Assembly (NCBI GenBank): GCA_003255065.1
Contig: QAOA01002395.1
Coordinates: 1-64,000, forward strand
DNA from: Cercis canadensis
Taxonomy: Eukaryota > Streptophyta > Magnoliopsida > Fabales > Fabaceae
Direction: 5' to 3'
DNA length: 64,000 nucleotides
Shown piece after piece: positions 34,620 to 47,689 of this stretch; positions within the stretch are counted from its first letter, which is position 1; each line of letters opens with the position of its first letter. The position numbers and the translations under genes are program-made. The notes under the pieces are model-generated. The model worked only from the letters and a program-made list of their open reading frames with translations, ran no database searches and was not told where the DNA came from.

Positions 34620-36884
34620 CTATACCATTTTTTTTTCACCTTTCAACATGCTTGGAAGCTCCATGCAATCAAATCCTATTTGAGGCATTTTGAGGTAATA
34701 CTGTCTCAGGGGAATGTGCTCTCGTTCTGACCTTCTATACTAGTTTTTCCTATAGTGTATTATTTTCTTTTGACTATATCTAAATTCTATGTTGACATAA
34801 TCTCCTGTCAAGCAATTTGAAATTGCTTTTTATCAAATTAACTATATAAATGCAATTTGAGGTGATTTTTCCTTATCAACTCTTTGCTCATGAGACCTTG
34901 TGTTATAACTCGTATCAGCCGATGACTTTGGAGCCTTGTCCTTGATCTTTTGGATTTTCAGCTAGAATGATCTGCTTCTTGGGATTCCTATTTGTGCAAA
35001 TTGAAACAATATTTTACTCTATATTTTCACTTCCGCAAATTTCAAAACTATCTCCTGATCAGTCATTTTTTGACCATGGTACTCATCAATCTCCACTAAA
35101 TGAAAACATATATTTTCTCTGCCAGTGTTTGCTGCTTGTTTATAAAACCAGTGGCTAATCAAGGCACGATTACTTTATTATTTACTTGGTTGTATATGGT
35201 TTAAATGGCTAACTAGTGCTCTCGTTTTGACCTTCTATTTCCACAAAATGAGCAGTCTTGGTCCATCATAAGTGTGCGATTAAAAACCTGATAGAGGATG
35301 CTAACATAATATTAAAAAATTATTATTTTTATTCCAAATCAGCCATTTAAATGCATGTGAAGGTATGATTTCTAATTTCAATGTTGTTTGCGTAGGAGTC
35401 CTGTGGAGGTATGATTTTGAGGATATAATGTTGATAGGCTAAAGTTTGAGATAAGGAATTATCTGCAAGATATAAAAAGAGTAGGACTTTGTTAGAGTTC
35501 GAACCCCTTAGTAGGGGACTCTTCAAGGGCTGTGAAAAACATCCTCGTAGTGAAGAGAAACAAAGATTACATTACGTTAGTTTCTTCCCTTGGAATGTGT
35601 AGGTCATCATACATTTTCTTTATATGTCAAATCAGTATGTAAAGTATGTATGCAAAAGGCTTGACCTTGTCTTGAAAATGTTATTGTAGCAAACAAGCTA
35701 TTCAGACATGCTGGATTTGGTTGTTCAACATATCAAAGGGCTTTAAACTCAAGTTCAGGTTTGTGAAATACCGTAGTATTAACTTTTGCAGAATAATTCA
35801 AATTTTTATGCATATTAACAATTTAAAAATGCCTCAAATCAATTTATTGTTCTTAACAACTAATGCAGTCAACCAAATCATCCTTCTTAAAGTCTTTTAT
35901 TCTAGCTGTGATAATGGAGCAGCCAACATTGGAGACCAAGCTGTAGTTGAGCTGCATTAAGTACTATGGTTGAGTTGCTAGTAATATGCTAACACGTTTT
36001 GATTTGATTCACTATCTATGCTAGTTTAATAATAACTTGCCATGCTGTAATGTTGATTTGTCTCAGGTTTCTCAGTTTTATTTTACCTTTTTATTAATGA
36101 AATTATTTTATCAATTTTGACACTACCATTCTTGACCAACAGGATTATTGTAGAGCTACAGTTCTCTGTTATTGCACTTGAACTTGAAATAATTATATTT
36201 TAACAGTCAAGTTGATAAGATTTCCTTCATTGCTTAATTGCTGGTCTGGTTTTTTCTGGTTTCTAAAAAGTTATTTAAATTCTGGTCCTAAAGGGTACTA
36301 ATTTTTATGCTTAATGGTGGTCTGAATCTTGCTGGTCTGGTTCTCTTTAGTTGCTTAAAACTTCAAGGTCTGAATGTTTGGCATTTTATTTAACCGTGTA
36401 AACAGAAAATAACTCCATTCAAGCCCATTTAGTTTGCACCTTCATGGTCTGCCCATTTAGTTCATTCGACAAAGAAAGTTGCTTTGGCTACTAATCACAC
36501 TTAAAGTCCCACATCAGAGTATAAATTAACAACTTAATTCAATAACTAGAATTAGTTCTTTTATTTAATTTTTTTCTACAACATTCAAACTTAAAATATC
36601 TATTTTAATTCCATTCTTCCCTTACCACCTAAGTTACATCCTAGTATCATAGATTTTGATTAAAAAAAATACAGACCATAGTTATGATATTCACTACACC
36701 TCTCTAAACCACACTCTTAGTATTATGTTTTGGATTATTGTATGGGTACCAGATTAACTTACATGTTTGGCATTCTGGTTCTCGTACTGTGTATTAGAGT
36801 GATCTGAACGTGAGTCTTGTAACTATAGTTATTTTTGTTTTTGGCCATAATATTTTAGCCTTTAATCTTTGAGTTGTTGGATGC

Positions 36885-36922
<38 letters not shown>

Positions 36923-38130
36923 TTTTACTGCACAACAGAGGTTGTCTATCTTCTTTTCCACAATCCATTAATTATTATTTTTTAGTTAGTTTTGTAGTCA
37001 TAGCAAGTGCTTCAATCAGATGACATTAGTATTAGTATTAGTATTATAGAAGTTTCTTTTTTGTTCAATAATTAAGTGCTCCATGCATTTGAATGGAAGA
37101 TTTGCTTCAAGAATTTGCCAAACTAGAGAATCTCCACTTATGACTAATTAAGATTCTAGAACAAACCCCCACAAATGAACACTTAATAAAGCAGTAATGA
37201 CTTAATCCTTCTTCTTTTGTTTTAAGCTAAAGAGTTTCTCTTTGTTCTTATTTTGACTGAGTCCCTTTAAATGGTTGCTGATATATGGACTATACAAGAG
37301 CTATCACTCAGCTACAAAATTATTAAATTAACTCTCTGCATCTGTTTATTACAACTCTGTAATTGATCTAATTATTAAATACTTTTGATCAATTTATTTT
37401 CATATGTCTTTTGTTGTGACAAATTATTGCTTAGCTCTCAACTTCAATATTGTAAACATGATATGTATTATGTAAAATGTATACAAAATAGGCTATGATT
37501 CTTACATAATTTTGCATTCTGGGTGGATGGTTACTCTTTAATCCTTTGCATGATCAGTCATAATCTGACCTCCATGTGAACAGTAAAACAAATGAGCTAA
37601 ACAAAATGCACAATACAGGACAATGTGACTATGTTAAATTTACCTTACCTCCCTGACATTTCTAACTGCATCCTCTTTCAAAAGGTTGGCTTCGGATACC
37701 TACATAGTGTTTGTTATTTGCTTAACTTGATCTGTGTTGTCAAAGCCATATCTTGATTGCAACTTTGGTACCAATGCTTGTTCTTGCCTCACAATTCTAG
37801 TCTTCTTCTTTTTCTTCCTATTAGCCTCATCATTTGGATATAATATCATGGTGTCATAAAAGAAGAAATATTGTGGTCAATAATACATATCAAACATGTC
37901 CTTGCACACAGGTTTTCAAATAGTCTCCATGGCAGACCAGAGGTTGGAGAGCACCTTTTTATGCTTTTGCTTTTGTTCATTTAGTGTAGGGCCACTTCTA
38001 ATAAGAATATTTTATTCCACCTTTTTCTGTCTGCTTACTTGAATTGTTTGATATGTGAGTTATTTCTTTAATGCAGTAGAGGTGAAAAGTTAATACAGTT
38101 GTTATTTACTATATTTATCCTTTTTTTTTC
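34620..38130. other. CACTA internal, no recognised gene
   Basis: AT-rich and intron-like, with an N at 34618 and a long (AT)n at 36889-36918. One short plus-strand stretch at 35905-35960 reads CDNGAANIGDQAVVELH and may be an exon of an unrecognised captured gene. A B-box-like AGTTCGAACCCC is at 35496-35507, without a clear partner A box. Confidence 0.4.
36889..36918. repeat. (AT)n microsatellite
   Basis: Thirty bases of uninterrupted AT dinucleotide. Confidence 0.95.
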
Positions 38131-38430
38131 TTATGCACAAAGGGATAAAAGTATGCATTGTCTGTGAGGAGGATTAGCTGGAGCTAGGGACTTTGTGTAT
38201 CTTCATTATTACCTACTGACACGGTTGTTGGCTGCTACATTTGTGGATAGAAAGCAAAGGTTAGCATAAATTTTATAGTCATATGTTTAATTTTATTTTT
38301 CCTTCTGATTCATGCTTAATGTTACCAATTTAAATACTCTATATTGTGAACTATTAGTTTTGGTTAGCTGTTAGCATCTGTGTTATCTTATAATGCAAAT
38401 GATTGTTCTTGGAATAGTAGTTTTGTTTAT
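38130..38430 (+). other. Segment shared with 22015-22260
   Basis: Same order of phrases as 22015-22260, including GGATAAAAGTATGCATTG and CATTTGTGGATAGAAAGCAA, plus an extra 55 bp or so. It links this CACTA element with the Argonaute-carrying segment. Confidence 0.7.
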
Positions 38431-38582
38431 GCCTAATATATAGTAATAATGTATTATTTCAATATGCGTTTTCTATAAGAAAACGCAGATTCATTGGATT
38501 TTTTTGGGTCCCACTCATATCATTTTCTTTCCTCTAGCTCTATCTCTGTCTCCTTCTGATATCTCCTCCCCTCAACCCGCAT

Positions 38583-38927
38583 GCGTCCTACACTTTTCCT
38601 TCTTTCTTTTTCTCTTGCTTTCTTGTTGCTTTTCCTCTAGGGTTGGAAGGTTATTCACTTTTGTGTTTTCTTTATGAGAGGGAGAAGAGAGGAGAAGAAC
38701 ATTTTTGTATTGAAAAAAGACCCACCAAAATCCACATCCCACAAAAGCAAGATCCGACTAGAAAACTGTGGGATGTAGATTTTGGTGGGTATTATTTCAA
38801 TACAAAACTGTTCTTCTCCTCTCCTCCCCTTCTCATAAAGAAAACACAAAAGCAAATAACCTTCCAACCCTAGAGGAAGAAGAACAAGAAAGCAAAAGAA
38901 TAGGAAATAAGGAAAAAGGTAGGACAC
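38583..38927. repeat. Long near-perfect inverted repeat (hairpin)
   Basis: Arms of about 161 bp (38583-38743 and 38767-38927), roughly 85-90 percent alike by eye, with a 23-bp loop. Shared phrases are CTCTAGGGTTGGAAGG, TTGTGTTTTCTTTATGAGA, AGGAGAAGAAC and ACCCACCAAAATC. If transcribed from either strand it would fold into one long RNA hairpin. It lies about 460 bp upstream of the TNP2 start. Open frames on both strands here are mirror images of the arms. Confidence 0.9.
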
Positions 38928-41344
38928 ATAGATAGGGTAGCTTATTAAATAGTATTATTTTAATAAATTTTCCAAGACACACTGTTAGATAGGATAGCTT
39001 ATTTAATTTAGAAACTCGTCTAAGCGTTAACTAAGTAGAGTTAACTCTTAGACAGTCCCCAATTTTGGGACTATTCTTATAGAAGTGCATTCACTAAATT
39101 AGATGTGCAAGTTTATTTTGTAACTTGAATTATTAAAATTTTACATCATCTCTTTCTGTTTCTCCAGGTGCATATTTATGCTGCTTATGCAGTGTATTTC
39201 GTGTACCTAGAGAACCCTGGAGAGGTGCTGCTGAAATTTTATTAAACTAGTTACTTATATAAGCTTGTTTTAGTGTAAAACACTCTCAAAGAATGAGATA
39301 GAAGTCATACCAATTTAGATTTAGGTTGAGATCAATCCGTGGTTGAAATTTAATTTTAATGAAATCCTACTTCAGTGTTTGAATAGATGGAGATACCTGA
39401 TAATCGTCGTTGGATGTACAATAGAAAAAATCCTCAAAGGAACTCATTATTAGATTCATTCATACGGGGTGTTAAGACATTTATTACAGCTGCTGAAAGA
39501 CTGGAGGTGTTCAAACGAGAAGGAAGATTTAGGTGTCCATGCTTAAGATGCAAGTGCTTGAGATATCACACACCGGATGAAGTAAGGCTACATTTATACA
39601 AGAAAGGATTTCAGCCACATTATTACTATTGGCATAATCATGGGGAGATTGAACCACCGATTCTTAGAAGAGGTTACAAAGCTGATTCAATTTCTGATGA
39701 TTTGAATCCATATGAGTGAATGGTTATGGATGCGGAGGGCTCTTCTTTCTATTCTGACCCTAAACCAGAGGAACCTAATTCTGAATCCGCAAAGTTTTAT
39801 GAGATGCTATGTGCTGCACAGTCTCCTTTGTGGGATAGATGTGAGAATCACTCGATATTATCAATTGCGGTTAGACTTTTGAGCATTAAGTCTTATTACA
39901 ATATTCCTCATGCGTCTATTGATGAAATAATCGCATTGATAAAAGAGGTATTGCTTGTGGGTCATCGAATACCTAATAATTTTTATCAGACTAAGAAATT
40001 AGTGGCTCAACTTGGATGTGGTTATAAAAATATAGACTGTTGTCCATCCGAATGTATGTTGTATTATGGTGATAAGGAAGCAAACAAAGAATGTAGATTT
40101 TGTGGTGTAGCTCATTTTGTGGATAAAGGAAGTAGAAATAGCCAAAAAAATGAGATCCCGAAAAAATAGATGTGGTATTTACCAATAATTCATCGGTGAC
40201 AAAGATTGTTTGCCTTTAATGCAACTGTAGAATACATGAGATGGCATCATGAAAATTGACGTGAAGAAGGAGTGTTATCATACCCTTCAGATGGGGAAGC
40301 TTGGAAGCATTTCAATATAATTCACCCAGAGTTTGCATTAGAACCAAGAAATGTGAGATTAGGTCTGTCCTCTGATGGTTTCAGTCCTTTCAATATGAAC
40401 TCTAATATATATTCTTGTTGGCCTGTAATCCTGACTCTGTATAATCTTCCTCCTGGAATGTGTATGAAGAGAGAATACATGTTCCTAACAATAATAATTC
40501 ATGGCCTACATAATCCAAAAACCAATATTGATGTGTATCTACAGCCTCTGATTGATGATATGAAACTGTTATGGGATGATGGTGTGCAAACGTATGATAT
40601 TTTTAAGAAACAGAATTTTTGTTTGAAGGCTGCTTTGATGTGGACTATCAATGACTTCTCTGCTTATAGTATGTTGTCGGGTTGGCAAACAGCAGATCGT
40701 TTGGGTTGTCCTATTTGTATGCAATGTTCGAAAGCATTTTATGCTAGGAATGGTCGAAAGATTTGTTATTTTGATTGTCATCGACAGTTCTTGAGCATGG
40801 ATCATCCATTTCGTAAGAATAAGAAGAACTTCTTGAAAGGTCAAAATGAATTGGGTCAATCGCCTAAGCAATACTCAGGAGTTAAAGTATTTGAACAAGT
40901 TTCTCAATTGCCTAAGATAACAGATACTAGAAGAATGTATCATTTACCTGGTTATGGGGATCATCATAATTGGACTAAACGCAGTATCTTTTGGGATTTA
41001 CCGTATTGGTGTGATTTGTTGTATCCGCACAATGTGGATGTAGTGCATACGGAGAGTAATGTCTTCAAAAATGTTAAAAACAGTCATGGATGTTAAAGGT
41101 AAAACCAAGGATAATGTGAAGGCAAGAATGGATCTCAGTTTGTATTGTAGACGAAAAGCCTTAGAGTTAGAAGACAGAGGCAATGGAAAATTTTTCAAAC
41201 CGAAAGCGCAATACACTTTGAATATGGATCAAAAAAGAGCAATATGTGAGTGGGTACAGGAACTGAGGCTTCCAGATGGATATGCATCTAACTTGGGCAA
41301 ATGTGTTGATATGACAAGTTGCACTTTGCAGCATATGAAGAGTC

Positions 41345-41532
41345 ATGATTGTCATGTCTTCATGGAGAGATTATTTCCAATTGCATTTAGTAGTTTGCCT
41401 ACTCCTATTTGGGAATCTTTGACTGAATTAAGTTATTTATGATTGTCATGTCTTCATGGAGAGATTATTTCCAATTGCATTTAGTTGTTTGCCTACTCCT
41501 ATTTGGGAATCTTTGACTGAATTAAGTTATTT
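41345..41532 (+). repeat. 94-bp tandem duplication in TNP2
   Basis: 41345-41438 and 41439-41532 differ at one base. As 94 is not a multiple of three, it shifts the frame, and the junction makes a TGA at 41440-41442. The near identity indicates a very recent event, or an assembly slip. Confidence 0.9.
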
Positions 41533-42808
41533 TTTTCGAGACTTATGTTGTCTAACACTAGAAGAAAGTAGGCTTGACATGATGGATAAGAATATTCTCA
41601 TTATCTTGTGTAAATTGGAGAAGATATTCCCGCCTTGCTTTTTTGACGTCATGGAACACTTACCAATACACTTAGTGTATGAAGCACGAGTTGGTGGACC
41701 TGTACAATATCGATGGATGTATCCATTTGAAAGGTCTAAATCTATTCTTTGAAATTAATTACTATTTAGTACCTTGTCATTTATATTCATTATAATTGTG
41801 CAATATTTTGATTTTTATAGGTTTTTACATCATCTTAAGAAAAAAGTGAAAAATAAAGCTCATGTGGAAGGTTCTATCTGCGAAGCTTATATACTTGAGG
41901 AGACTTCTACGTTTTGTTCTTATTACTTTGAGTCTCACGTACATTCTAGAAATAGAAGAGTGCCTCGAAATGATGATGGTGGAGAGTCGTCTGTGCATCA
42001 TCCACTATCTATCTTTAACTATCCTGGCCGACATGAAGGGACATGTAAAACTCGTTATTTCAATAAGGATGAAGTAGCCGAAGCATCACTATATGTTCTT
42101 TTAAATTGCTCTGAAGTTGAACCCATCCTGAAGTAAGTCATAGTTTTCATGTGTTATTAAAGATTTTGCAAGTTTTTATGCCTTAGTGTTTAATGTATAT
42201 GTTTCCCGTTGCAGCATTTATGTTGAGTTATTGACATTAACATTCACTAATCTCAGCTCTATTGAACTTGACAAACAAATATAATCAAATTTTGTGCTTT
42301 GGTTTAAAAATTATGTAAGTACTTTCTACAATTACATAATGAAGTTATCATTATTATCTATTATAACAAGTTTGTTAATATAACACAGTTTTCATTAATG
42401 ATTAATAGGTGCACAATCCTTACAATAACATCGCAGATCAATTTCTGTACAATTTAGCTTAGGGGCCTTTAAGAGCAGTGCAGACATTTCTAATTTATTT
42501 TGTGAATGATTATTCTTTTCACACATCTTGGTGGGCACATAATCGAAGGTCGAATAATTCTGGAGTAGGTCTTACTGGAACAGATAGTTTATATCATGGA
42601 ATTGTAGAAGAGATAATTGAGATAGAGTATCTTGGAATTCCTATTAAGCGATTGACACTTTTCAAGTGTAAATGGTTTGATCCTTCGCCCATGGGTACAA
42701 GAATTTGTCCCAAGTATGGGATTACTAAGGTTAAATCAAATAGGAGATATAATGGTAAGGATATATTTATCTTTGCTCAACAAGCGGAGCAAGTATATTT
42801 TACACCCT

Positions 42809-45487
42809 TGTAGACACTAATTTCATCCTAAAATAAAAGAAACAAAATAAAAATAATAAATAGTTTGGTGATAAAAGAAAAGAGACGTGGGTGTGAGTGT
42901 GGGTGCAAGTGCAATGAGCAGTTTTAGAAAGAGAGGAATACGTGAGTATGGGTGCAAGTGCATGGGAAGTTAAGAGACGTGAGTGAGAGGGAGACAAAAG
43001 AGAGGGAGATGTAGTAGCAATTACAGAGACGTGAGAGAGTGCAGAGACGGAGGTTGATAAAACTGAAAACAAAAAGCATAAAAAGGGGGAAGATAGAGCA
43101 GAAAGAGGACAGCAGAGAGACCAACAAACATAGCAGAAATAGATTTTCGGAGGACAGCAGAGAGACCAGAAAAACAGAGACCCAAAGAGAGACTGACAAA
43201 CAGCAGAAAAGAGAAAGATAGAGGGGAGAACAACAACCAAGAGACACCAGAAAACAGAGACCCAAAGGCAAAGAAAGAAAAAAGCAACAGAAAGAAAGGA
43301 AGCAAGAACCAAAGCTGCAGAACAACAAAGCAGAGAACCAGAAAAGTAAGAGCAACAGTAGCAAAATAAAGAAAGCAAGGAACACTACGAGGTTTTGTTA
43401 ATTCTTTATGGTATCTAATTACTATTCTTGCAATCTTGTGTCTTGTTTATCATTAGCCATTGTCCATGAATGAAAAAATATTTGGTGCAAACATTTATAC
43501 CTCAAAGAGAGAGGAACCAGCCTAGAGAGAGAAACCTGGTTAGAGAGAGAAACTAAGTTTTGAGAGTAAGTTGCATGGAGAAGAATAAATCATTGCCTTA
43601 GTCTCCAATTTTTTTTTGAGAAAATAAAACCTAAATCCATGTGTTTAAGGTTGAAAGAGGAAGATGGGTGGGATTTTTTTTTTCTTTTTGCTTCGACCTT
43701 ACTTTCTTTCCTGTCTCTGTTTTCATTCTCTAAATATGCTATATGTGTTTGTTTCCTTTATTTTAGTTGTTTAGTTTGTTTTCACGTCATTTTTTTTAGT
43801 ATAGGTTGATCCATTTGTACCATAGAGAGAAAAAAAAAAAACAGTTTTAGAGAGAGAAAGCTTCATTTTCTAGAGAGAGAAACAAAATTTTTAGAGAGAG
43901 AAGTAGTACTTAGAAAGAGAGAGGTAGAGAAATTTTCCTACTTAGTCACTATTGATTAAAAAGCCAAATTGAGTCCATGGATTCAAGATGTGGACGAAGG
44001 AGATGAGATGGTGGTTGCTTTCCCCCATTTTCGATCCTTGCTTCTTCCTGTAATATGCTTCCCTTCTCTGATGCACGTATCTTTCTTTGTTTTGTTTCTT
44101 TATTTTTTTTATTTTTTATTTTTTTTAATTGCTGACTTAGATTTCAGGTTTGGGTTATTTTGTTTATGGGTTTCTTTTTGTTTTGTTTTGTTTAGAATTA
44201 AACTATTTTGTGTTTTGTGGACTGATAATTTGCTATTGGCAGTAAGGGCCGAATTGGGCTATTTGTTTATGGTCATTCCTTTTGTTTCCTTTAGGTTAAT
44301 TTGTTTTATATTGTATATATGGGCTGGTCTTATTTATATGGAGCTATTTCATTTGGTTAGTAAGTTTGATTTCTGATGTGGGTTTTATTTATGTTGTTGG
44401 GCTTAATTTTTTTTTTTTATGGGTTTATATTTTTGGGTCATTAAATTGATGGGTAGTCACTTGTTGTTTTAGTCTTATGTGGGTTGTTGATTGGGCCAAA
44501 ATCTGAATTGGGTCAGTCCATGTGTGTGTTTAATTTCACTTCTTTACTTATTTAGATTAGGCCTTTATTTTAGTTTATTTTGTTTTTTTGGATTAGATTA
44601 TTTTACTTGTTTATTTATTTATTTTAATTTTAATTTTTTTTTGTTTTCTTATTTATTTTATTTTTATTTTATTTTTAGATTATTGTAATTGTTTATTTAT
44701 TTATTTATTTTAATAATTTCATTTTTTTTAATTTAATTTTATTTTATTTTCACTTTATTTTTCTTCTTTCTTTATTTAAATAGTTTAATTAAAATAAAAT
44801 TAGAATTGAATTCATTTTTTTTTTAAGAAAAAACATATATCATATAGTCTAGTTTAAATTGTGCAAATAACATCCATAGGCCCCTTACTTGTCAAGGGAG
44901 GGATAGGAGCAACTTACCCCCATAGGGGTGGCTCTCCTATCTGCCCGAGGTGAGGATAAGCGCCACTTTGGAAACCGAGAAGCGTGGGAACAAAGTGAAA
45001 GGATTAAAGCGCGACTAGGTTTATGCATATCATAATTTTAATATGAAAATTTTGAATTTCTTTTAATTTCATTTTTGAAAAAATATAAAAATTATTTGCA
45101 ATCATTGCGAACTACGCGGACTTTGATCCCTAATTAGGGTACGTAGGCATTCGAGGGTGACGAATCAAGTCCTGTTTTAAATAATCACCTATTTTTCTTT
45201 TAGGGATAAAATAAATACAATTAGGCCATGATTTAATTTGCACAATTAATTTTAGGTAACCGTCATTTAGACGGGTGTTATAGGGTGCCTAACACCTTCC
45301 CTATACACAATTAGACTCCCGAACCCTCTCTGGTTCGTAGACATATTTTTTAGAAATTAAAGGGTTTTCCAATTGTTCCCCAGATTTTTAATACAATTGG
45401 TGGCGACTCCAGAGTTTTCATTTCGAAAACCAAATCTCTTTTATTTAAGTCATCCTCGTTATAGCGACCTCCGAGTACGTTATGACA
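42809..45487 (+). mobile_element. Solo LTR of an Ogre-like gypsy element
   Basis: 2,679 bp starting TGTAGACACTA and ending TTATGACA, flanked by a perfect 5-bp target repeat accct at 42804-42808 and 45488-45492. No internal region, PBS or second LTR follows. It is thus the product of LTR-LTR recombination of an element that had inserted into the TNP2 gene. Its 3' 650 bp resembles 24260-24904. The interior (42985-43340) is purine-rich and gives long but meaningless minus-strand frames. It is a fossil without coding capacity. Confidence 0.9.
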
Positions 45488-45919
45488 ACCCTCTCCTAAC
45501 CCAAATTCTAACAAAAGAGACTGGTTTGTGGTGATTAAGACAAAATCAAGGCGCACAATTGAATTACGAGATGTTCTATTTCAAGATGATAGAACTTTGC
45601 AATTCATTGAAGTCTCTTCTCACGACCAAATTGCTGATAATTTAAGAGATGATGATGGTATGGGAGAAGATTTAAGGGACATGACAACTAATGCACATGT
45701 TGAAGCTAATGAGGAGGTGAGAGAGAGTGGTTCAGAAGAGGAAGAATCATATGATAGCGAGGAACCTGAAACTAAGGAGGAAGTCCCTAGTAATTACTTG
45801 GTTGAAAGTGATTGATTGTTAAGGTTAATTTATGGTTGCCTTATGCTTTTATTCATTGATAATGGATGTACTTATTACTTAATGTCTCACTTACATATTT
45901 GATGTTTTTGTATTCACAG

Positions 45920-47484
45920 ATGTCAGGGACAGGCACACGTGCTCGTAGTTTTAGCTCACAAGGTAGAGGCAGAGGCAGAGTTTATGCTCCATTACAGACT
46001 TATTCTACACCCTCTGACGTGCATATTGATCATACGCCCTCTCCTACTCCCATTGAATCCACCCACATAGCACCATCGACTCAAGGTTCTTCTGCTGCTG
46101 CGTCCACTACGGCGGCATATAGATCAACTGATAGTAGGCTGTTGGTTCGACCGAATGGGAAGGAGTATGATGTTTTTTTTTTCTATGTTATTTTGTTGCT
46201 ATTAGTATTATTTTCATATATGTCTTATATATAATAAATTTTTTTATTTTTGCTCTATAGGTTTATACCGTCCACTACGACGGTTGGTGTCATTTCTTTC
46301 GTCATGAAAGCCAAGTATGAATAACCGTGGACGGGCTGGAAGGACATTCCCAAGAAAGTGAGAGATATGTGGTGGAGCGAATTTCAGGTTATACAATTAA
46401 ATTATATTATTTAATTTACACATTATGTTTGTCAGTTATGTTTTGCTAGTAGTCTAACTAATCTCTTCCTATCATTGGTTTAGAAATATTGTACGTGGGA
46501 TCCGCAACATGATGATGCTATTGGGCGGATCTGGGGTCTTAAGTATGCTGACACTGTCCGAGCAAACTTAGCCTCCATTCGTAATCACAAGTCAAAGGGA
46601 AAATGGTTGTCCACGACTGTCCTTGATGCACTATGGGATAAGTGGAGGACTGACCCTGAGTTCAAGGAGCAGTCAGAGCGAAACAAGAAGAATAGATTAG
46701 TTAGTAAGGGAGGATGTCTGAACCGGGGTGGCTCCATTTCTGTGTCAGAGCATAAAAAGCGATATGTAAGTTTTATTTACTGATAATAAAGTTTTTATAA
46801 GTATGTCTTAACTGATCACATATAACTAACATAAATTTTTTATATGTTTCAAGCATGGGAGCTAGGGAGAGAGACTACCATCCCAGAACTTTTTTATAAG
46901 TTGAACCATAACGATGAGACAAACCAGTGAACACCTAGGGCAGAAATGACTTATGTGAGTATCTTTAATTGTAATATAATAACTAAGCTTTTACCATAAT
47001 TAATTTATTTTCACTGATTACTTTTGTTTTCTGTTCTTTTGGAAATCATATGCAGAGTTCCTTTGAGAAGTTAAAGGAAGATGCTGCAGCCTCAGGATCA
47101 TCTGTTGATGACTCTGCCATCTTTTTTCAGGCAAATGGGGGAAAAAATAAGATAGGCCAAGCTTATGGATTTGGATCCGAAGTAGCATTCTATTCGTCAT
47201 CCGGGTCCGGGTCCGAGTCCAACAAGTTCAGGTCTCAGTCTACCGCCACTGCGCATAACACTGATGAGCTTACCTAAATGCAACAGCGTATTGGACTTCT
47301 TGAGGCCCAATTGAAGGATCAACGTACTCGAGATGCACAACGTGAGGTGGAGTTGAACACACTTAGAGCTAGTGCAGACTGGTTTGCACAACTTGAGAAT
47401 GAGTTGGCCACACTGAAAGGATATATCACCAGCCATATGCATTTAGGACATAACAACTCTGAAGATGATGAGCAGGATTTGTGA
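45920..47484 (+). pseudogene. En/Spm second gene (Transposase_24 family), damaged
   Basis: It starts at 45920 directly after a CAG acceptor, implying a 5'-UTR intron. The N-terminus is Ser/Thr/Pro-rich with RGRGRG. The exon at 46485-46767 carries the family core: WDPQHDDAIGRIWGLKYADT, then KSEQ-like EQSERNKKNR and GGSISVSEHKKRY. Further exons lie at about 46855-46955 and 47056-47484, the last with SSFEKLKEDA and a coiled-coil end (IGLLEAQLKDQ...LENELATLKG). GT-AG borders are seen at about 46155/46260, 46387/46484, 46767/46854 and 46954/47055. A stop at 46318-46320, a TGA in the exon near 46928 and a TAA at 47275-47277 interrupt it. Proteins of this family accompany TNP2 in CACTA elements and are thought to bind the subterminal repeats. 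Confidence 0.8.
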
Positions 47485-47689
47485 GATGCTTCTGGGAATT
47501 TTTAGGATTTCATTTGTATTTCTTACTTTATTTAAGTTTTCTTACTTGATGAATGGATATTGAATATTTTCTTCGGTTTGATTTCTATATTTATGAGATA
47601 CTTGACTATTTTGCATAGTTCTAAATCTGTTTTGCTATTATGTTGAATTTGGCCTACAAAATAAATAAAGCGGTTATTTTAGGGATTTT

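Larger units (their letters stand above)
39387..45815 (+). pseudogene. TNP2-type CACTA transposase, broken
   Basis: The gene for the larger CACTA transposase. 39387-39719 encodes the transposase-associated N-terminal domain with two CxxC pairs (CPCLRCKC). 40272-41070 is the TNP2 core (LSSDGFSPF, NLPPGMC, LHNPKTNIDVYLQPL, DLPYW). 41560-42130 is DUF4218 (MEHLPIHLVYEARVGGPVQ). 42409-42808 is DUF4216 (YFVNDYSFHT, CKWFDP, AQQAEQVYF), continuing at 45493-45815 after a solo LTR. GT-AG introns are visible at about 41752-41820, 42132-42214 and 42315-42408. Damage includes in-frame stops at 39717-39719 and 40167-40169, two more before 40272, a frameshift near 41070 and a 94-bp tandem duplication at 41345-41532. 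The family normally uses one spliced reading frame of similar extent. Confidence 0.9.

Noticed and set aside
35490-35510. B-box-like AGTTCGAACCCC as a second SINE
   Set aside because: No convincing A box, tail or flanking repeat.
38643-38927. Matching open frames on both strands with nearly the same protein
   Set aside because: They are the two arms of one hairpin read in opposite directions, not two genes.
42800-43385. Long minus-strand open frames of 150-190 residues, rich in Leu, Phe, Ser and Cys
   Set aside because: They come from a purine-rich stretch inside the solo LTR; several overlapping frames are open at once and none resembles a protein family.
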